Shown here piece after piece: positions 14,002 to 17,521 of a stretch of 17,521 nt of DNA. Source of the stretch: an uncultured Lachnospiraceae bacterium (GTDB lineage Bacteria > Bacillota > Clostridia > Lachnospirales > Lachnospiraceae); contig CACZOG010000269.1 in the NCBI GenBank assembly GCA_902782715.1, positions 1 to 17,521 on the forward strand, in the 5' to 3' direction. Every line of letters begins with the position of its first letter. The first letter of the stretch is position 1. The translations under genes were made by a program, and so were the position numbers. The notes under the pieces were generated by a model that was given only the letters and a program-made list of their open reading frames with translations, was not told the DNA's origin and made no database searches.

Positions 14002-14448
14002 ATGAAAACAATAAGAGTTATCAACGGACCGAATCTGAATATGCTTGGCGTAAGAGAACCGGATATATACGGCAAGACGGATTACAAAACGCTTTGCGAA
14101 ATGATTGAGAACTACGCAAAAGCAATTGATGTAAACGTACAGATTATGCAGAGCAATCACGAAGGCGATCTGGTTGACTGGATTCAGGAGAGCTACAATA
14201 TAATCGACGGAATCGTAATAAATCCCGGAGCATATACACACACCAGCGTGGCGATTCTCGATGCTGCAAAGGCAGTAGGAATCCCAATGGTTGAAGTGCA
14301 TATTTCCGATGTCAGCGCAAGAGAAAAATTCAGACAGGTAAGTTATATAAGAGAAGCCTGCATTAAGACAATCTCCGGTCACGGAATTGACGGATATCTG
14401 GAAGCAATGGATATTCTGGTAAATCTTGATGAATCAAATAAGCAGTAG
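14002..14448 (+). CDS. aroQ: Type II 3-dehydroquinate dehydratase
   Basis: A 148-residue enzyme dehydrating 3-dehydroquinate to 3-dehydroshikimate, the third shikimate step. The type II family signatures are RVINGPNLNMLGVREPDIYG (substrate loop with the catalytic Arg/Tyr), QSNHEGDLVDWIQ, INPGAYTHTSVAI, EVHISDV and GHGIDGY. Type II enzymes are homododecamers unrelated to the type I AroD. The gene has an AAGGAG site and follows the aroE-aroK fusion by 17 bases. It is followed by a 46-bp gap before aroA. Confidence 0.96.
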   Translation: MKTIRVINGPNLNMLGVREPDIYGKTDYKTLCEMIENYAKAIDVNVQIMQSNHEGDLVDWIQESYNIIDGIVINPGAYTHTSVAILDAAKAVGIPMVEVHISDVSAREKFRQVSYIREACIKTISGHGIDGYLEAMDILVNLDESNKQ

Positions 14449-14494
14449 ATGATGGTGTCAAAGATAGACTTTGGGAAAGCAATAAAAGAACAGT

Positions 14495-15811
14495 ATGGAA
14501 ATTAAGATAGAAAAATCACAGGCCAAAGGAACACTGAAAGCTCCCCCGTCAAAAAGCATGGCGCACAGATACATAATCTGCGCAGGACTTTCGAACAGCG
14601 TCAGCACAATTTCAAATGTGGATTATTCTGAAGACATCAAAGCCACGATTGACTGCATCAAAGCCCTCGGAGTTAAAGTCGAAACAAAGGATAGTTCCGT
14701 TGTAATTGATGGCAGTGAAAGCCTGATAAAAAAGTTAAGAGATAACAATGAAACACCATCAAAAGATATGTCCAATAAATCGGACATATCACAGATGGAT
14801 TTTATGTGCCGTGAAAGCGGAAGCACAATGCGTTTTTTCATGGGAATCGCAATGACACTTCCTTATATATGCAATTTTTACGGAAGCGAAACCTTAAGAA
14901 ACAGGCCGTTCGGTATTTACGAGAATATACTGAATCAAAAGAATGATTCCCACGGAAAAGAAACCGAACTTTCTAAAGAAGACGAATGCTTCTTTAAAAG
15001 AACGGATGCGTGTATATCGATTAAAGGCCCTCTTAAAGAAAATGATTTTGAAATCGCCGGCAATATAAGCAGCCAGTTTGTTACGGGACTTCTGCTTGCT
15101 CTTTCTCTCAAGAAAGAAGGCGGAAGCATAACTTTGATTCCTCCCGTAGAGAGCAGATCCTACATCAACATGACGATTCAGGCAATGAGAGAATTCGGAA
15201 TAGCCGTTGACTGGGAGTGCGAGAACAAATTAAGGGTAGAAGCAGGTCAGGCATACACGGCCAAAGACATTGAAGTTGAAGGCGATTATTCGAATGCGGC
15301 TTTTTTGGATGCATTCAATTACATCGGAGGAGATGTAAAAGTCGAAGGACTGAATGCGGAGAGCTTACAGGGCGATAAGGTATACAAAGAATGCTTTGAA
15401 AGGTTAAAGAATGGAAAAGCAGCCGTTGATATAGCCGATTGTCCGGATCTCGGACCGGTACTCTTTGCGGTGGCGGCAGCAAACCACGGAGGAATATTCA
15501 CATCCACGGCAAGACTTAAGATTAAAGAGAGCGACCGCGGAAGCGTAATGTGCGAAGAACTTTCCAAACTCGGAGTCAAAACACATATGGAAGAGAATTC
15601 CATTGAGATAGAGGGTAATTCCCTTAAGGCTCCGACCGAAACATTATGCGGGCACAACGACCACAGAATCGTAATGTCGCTTTCGATTCTTTTATCTCTT
15701 ACCGGAGGAACAATAAACGAAGCCGAGGCGGTAAGAAAAAGCTATCCCGGATTTTTTGAAGATATTTCAAGTCTCGGAATTTCGGTTTCCGGGGGAAATT
15801 TTAGTCTGTAA
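14495..15811 (+). CDS. aroA: EPSP synthase (3-phosphoshikimate 1-carboxyvinyltransferase)
   Basis: A 438-residue transferase adding the enolpyruvyl group of PEP to shikimate-3-phosphate. Signatures include the N-terminal KAPPSKSMAHR, ESGSTMRFF, the altered LRNRPFG (usually LRxRPM), GNISSQFVTGLL, CPDLGPVLFA, KESDRG and the C-terminal HNDHRIVMSL. Compared with the common family layout there seem to be two polar, Lys/Ser/Asp-rich expansions, near residues 85-107 (NNETPSKDMSNKSDIS) and near 147-168 (NDSHGKETELSKEDE). The first contains a 9-bp inverted repeat in the DNA. The ribosome binding site is weak (AAAGAA). An 18-codon ORF (14449-14505) overlaps the start, so coupled translation is conceivable. 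Confidence 0.94.
   Translation: MEIKIEKSQAKGTLKAPPSKSMAHRYIICAGLSNSVSTISNVDYSEDIKATIDCIKALGVKVETKDSSVVIDGSESLIKKLRDNNETPSKDMSNKSDISQMDFMCRESGSTMRFFMGIAMTLPYICNFYGSETLRNRPFGIYENILNQKNDSHGKETELSKEDECFFKRTDACISIKGPLKENDFEIAGNISSQFVTGLLLALSLKKEGGSITLIPPVESRSYINMTIQAMREFGIAVDWECENKLRVEAGQAYTAKDIEVEGDYSNAAFLDAFNYIGGDVKVEGLNAESLQGDKVYKECFERLKNGKAAVDIADCPDLGPVLFAVAAANHGGIFTSTARLKIKESDRGSVMCEELSKLGVKTHMEENSIEIEGNSLKAPTETLCGHNDHRIVMSLSILLSLTGGTINEAEAVRKSYPGFFEDISSLGISVSGGNFSL
14765..14790. repeat. Inverted repeat inside the aroA insertion
   Basis: GATATGTCC (14765-14773) and GGACATATC (14782-14790) are perfect inverted repeats around an 8-base AATAAATC centre. They encode DMSNKSDIS, inside a polar stretch that appears to be an insertion relative to usual EPSP synthases. 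The right arm shares TCGGACATATCA with the palindrome region in aroC. Confidence 0.5.
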
Positions 15812-15838
15812 GCAGACATAAAATAAATAAATGAATTT

Positions 15839-15860
15839 CGGATGTTTTAAAAGACATTCG
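15839..15860 (+). repeat. Hairpin in the aroA-tyrA gap
   Basis: CGGATGTTT can pair with the AAGACATTCG side over a TAAA tetraloop, nine pairs including two G-U. It lies seven bases upstream of the tyrA ribosome binding site (GGAG). There is no T-run, so it is not an intrinsic terminator. It might affect tyrA translation or mRNA processing. Confidence 0.4.
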
Positions 15861-15877
15861 GACTGCAGGAGTTTAAT

Positions 15878-16744
15878 ATGGAATGGATCAACAAACAAAA
15901 CGTACTCATAGTCGGACTCGGACTTATGGGCGGAAGTTATGCGAGAGCGCTTAAGAGGATCGGCTGTCACGTGAGTGCGATCGACAGAAGCGAAGATACA
16001 ATCAGGTTTGCGATCGAAAATGACGTGATCGATGAGGGAACATGCAAAAACGATGATGCCAAAGACTTCATCAAGAAAGCAGACTGCATCATTCTTGCTC
16101 TTTATCCTAATGCGGCAGTTGAGTGGATAAAGAACAATAAAGAATATATCAAAGACGGTATTCGGATCACCGATGTTACCGGCGTAAAAAGCTGCATCGT
16201 TTATGCTATACAGGATGCACTCGGTGATAAGGCAGAATTTATCGCGGCTCACCCGATGGCGGGAAAGGAGACCAGCGGTGTTGAATGTTCGGATGACAGG
16301 ATCTTCAGAGATGCGAACTATATCGTGGTTCCCACTGATAAGAATACGGAAGAGGCAATCCTATGGTGCGAGAATCTCGGACAGATCTTGGGCTTTAACA
16401 AAGTCAGCATCTTAAGTCCCGAAGAGCATGACGAGATGATCGCGTATGTTTCACAGCTTACTCACTGCATTGCGGTATCGCTTATGACATGCAAGGACAA
16501 CGAGCATCTTAAGGATTACACGGGAGATTCGTTCAGAGACCTTACGAGGATCGCAAGGATCAATGAGAACATGTGGACCGAACTTTTCCACATGAACAAA
16601 GAGCCTCTTTTAAAAGAAATGGATCTTTTCATTAACGAGATAACCAATCTTCGAAACTTAATTGCGGATGACGATTCCGAAGCCATCAAAGACAAGATGA
16701 GATTATCGACGGCAAGACGTTCAAAATTCAATTCAAAAAAATAA
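15878..16744 (+). CDS. tyrA: Prephenate dehydrogenase
   Basis: A 288-residue NAD(P)-dependent enzyme that oxidatively decarboxylates prephenate to 4-hydroxyphenylpyruvate, the committed step to tyrosine. The Rossmann motif is G13-L-G-L-M-G18-G-S near the N-terminus. Other signatures are DVTGVKSCI, the active-site AAHPMAGKETSGVE, and SQLTHCIAVSL...DYTGDSFRDLTRIA, with the catalytic-region histidines. There is no fused chorismate mutase (PheA supplies that activity) and no C-terminal ACT domain, so direct Tyr feedback through an ACT domain is not expected. The start has AGGAG about eight bases upstream. It is followed by an 88-bp gap before the DAHP synthase gene. Confidence 0.94.
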   Translation: MEWINKQNVLIVGLGLMGGSYARALKRIGCHVSAIDRSEDTIRFAIENDVIDEGTCKNDDAKDFIKKADCIILALYPNAAVEWIKNNKEYIKDGIRITDVTGVKSCIVYAIQDALGDKAEFIAAHPMAGKETSGVECSDDRIFRDANYIVVPTDKNTEEAILWCENLGQILGFNKVSILSPEEHDEMIAYVSQLTHCIAVSLMTCKDNEHLKDYTGDSFRDLTRIARINENMWTELFHMNKEPLLKEMDLFINEITNLRNLIADDDSEAIKDKMRLSTARRSKFNSKK

Positions 16745-16797
16745 GTCGAAATAAAAGAAGCATTTAACAAGACGTACAAAGAACGGAAAGGAATAAA

Positions 16798-16817
16798 ACT
16801 TTGCAAAATAGCAAAGT
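16798..16817 (+). repeat. Hairpin next to the DAHP synthase ribosome binding site
   Basis: ACTTTGC (16798-16804) and GCAAAGT (16811-16817) pair perfectly over an AAAATA loop. The AAGGA of the next gene starts only four bases later. No promoter is evident in 16745-16832. The structure is too weak and poorly placed for termination but could modulate translation. Confidence 0.4.
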
Positions 16818-16832
16818 AAAAAGGAACCTATT

Positions 16833-17521
16833 ATGAAAATGAACTTCATCAAGAAACTGGCACTTCCCGTGGAAGTAAAAGAAATGTGTCCTCTTACCGG
16901 AAAGATGGGAGATCTGGTTGATAAGAAAAAAGCAGAACTGGAATCCGTATTCGAAGGAAGAAGCGATAAGCTTATCCTTATCATCGGACCCTGCTCGGCA
17001 GACAGAGAGGACAGCGTAATAGATTATATCTCAAGACTCTGCCCCATTCAGGAAAAAGTTAAGGACAAGATCCTTATCGTACCGAGGATCTATACCAACA
17101 AACCCAGAACAACGGGCGAAGGATACAAGGGAATGCTGCATCAGCCCGATCCGAATGAGAAATCGGATCTTTTCAAGGGAATCATCGCAACCAGACATCT
17201 TCACATGCGTGCGATCGAAGAAACAGGATTTGCATGTGCGGATGAAATGCTCTATCCCGAGAACTATCAGTACCTTGACGACGTGCTTGCATATGTTGCG
17301 GTCGGTGCCCGTTCCGTTGAAGACCAGCAGCATCGTCTCGTAGCCAGCGGCATCGCGGCACCCGTAGGTATGAAGAATCCCACATCAGGTGATATCAGCG
17401 TAATGATGAACGGTATCCTTGCAGCTCAGCATTCTCACTCGTTCATTTACAGAGGATGGGAAGTTCATTCTGAGGGCAACCCCTATGCACATGCTATCTT
17501 AAGAGGTTATACAAACAAGCA
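16833..17521 (+). CDS. aroF: DAHP synthase, class I, 3' end outside window
   Basis: An open frame from ATG 16833 runs off the window end, giving 229 complete codons. It is 3-deoxy-D-arabino-heptulosonate-7-phosphate synthase, joining PEP and erythrose-4-phosphate in the first shikimate step. Visible signatures are LIIGPCSADRED (GPCSA at 52-56), RIYTNKPRTTGEGYKGMLHQP, GFACADEMLYPENYQYL, GARSVEDQQHR.ASG and APVGMKNPTSGDI. It is of the AroF/G/H-like type without an N-terminal chorismate mutase or ACT domain in the visible part. AAGGA lies seven bases upstream of the ATG. With the preceding genes it completes the entire shikimate pathway in one co-directional cluster. The symbol aroF is generic here; the isozyme class cannot be told. 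Confidence 0.93.
   Translation, partial: MKMNFIKKLALPVEVKEMCPLTGKMGDLVDKKKAELESVFEGRSDKLILIIGPCSADREDSVIDYISRLCPIQEKVKDKILIVPRIYTNKPRTTGEGYKGMLHQPDPNEKSDLFKGIIATRHLHMRAIEETGFACADEMLYPENYQYLDDVLAYVAVGARSVEDQQHRLVASGIAAPVGMKNPTSGDISVMMNGILAAQHSHSFIYRGWEVHSEGNPYAHAILRGYTNK

Noticed and set aside
14449..14505. 18-codon ORF (ATGATGGTG...) overlapping the aroA start
   Set aside because: It lacks a good ribosome binding site of its own and has no informative composition. It could mediate translational coupling but is equally likely by chance.
14495..15811. Evidence of horizontal transfer or mobile element near aroA
   Set aside because: Codon use and orientation match the neighbouring genes, and no transposase, terminal repeats or target duplication is visible.
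16801..16836. 11-codon TTG-started ORF whose TGA overlaps the DAHP synthase ATG
   Set aside because: There is an AAAGGA upstream, but the TTG start, tiny size and lack of Phe/Tyr codons make it unsupported as a second leader peptide.

Overview
The window looks like chromosomal DNA of an anaerobic, low-to-mid GC Gram-positive bacterium, most likely a Lachnospiraceae-type Clostridia (Butyrivibrio-like). This is inferred from strong AGGAG-type ribosome binding sites, a clostridial rubredoxin, a P-protein type PheA, an AroE-AroK fusion and a membrane HD-GYP protein. No database search was possible. I see no phage, insertion sequence, CRISPR, rRNA or tRNA.

Bases 1-4380 carry unrelated housekeeping or signalling genes. 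These are the 3' end of an unrecognised (possibly pilin-like) gene, a bidirectional terminator, a 51-residue rubredoxin on the minus strand, a divergent promoter region, a membrane-anchored HD-GYP protein with a duplicated C-terminal region, and a convergent radical SAM gene whose 3' end overlaps it by 36 bp. Bases 4323-9024 are plus strand: a Nudix hydrolase, a cytoplasmic GH29 alpha-L-fucosidase, and a zinc-ribbon/one-TM/Tyr-rich protein of unknown role. A good internal promoter at 7575-7603 then drives a one-TM miniprotein and a DUF697-type GTPase.

Bases 9025-17521 are one aromatic amino acid operon: pheA, aroB, aroC, aroE-aroK fusion, aroQ, aroA, tyrA and a DAHP synthase cut by the window end. 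Together they encode every shikimate-pathway step plus the committed Phe and Tyr branch steps; only the final aminotransferase is absent.

The most notable element is the 273-bp leader before pheA. It holds an unannotated 40-codon ORF (9089-9211) with its own Shine-Dalgarno site, in which 12 of 19 consecutive residues are Phe or Tyr. Four RNA segments can pair as 1:2, 2:3 or 3:4. Segment 1 lies in the Phe/Tyr codons, segment 2 lies on the leader stop codon, and 3:4 is an intrinsic terminator just upstream of the pheA ribosome binding site. This is the architecture of ribosome-mediated transcription attenuation, here apparently sensing Phe and Tyr for the whole shikimate operon. No T-box signature is present. 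A 14-bp dyad overlaps the putative promoter of this leader.
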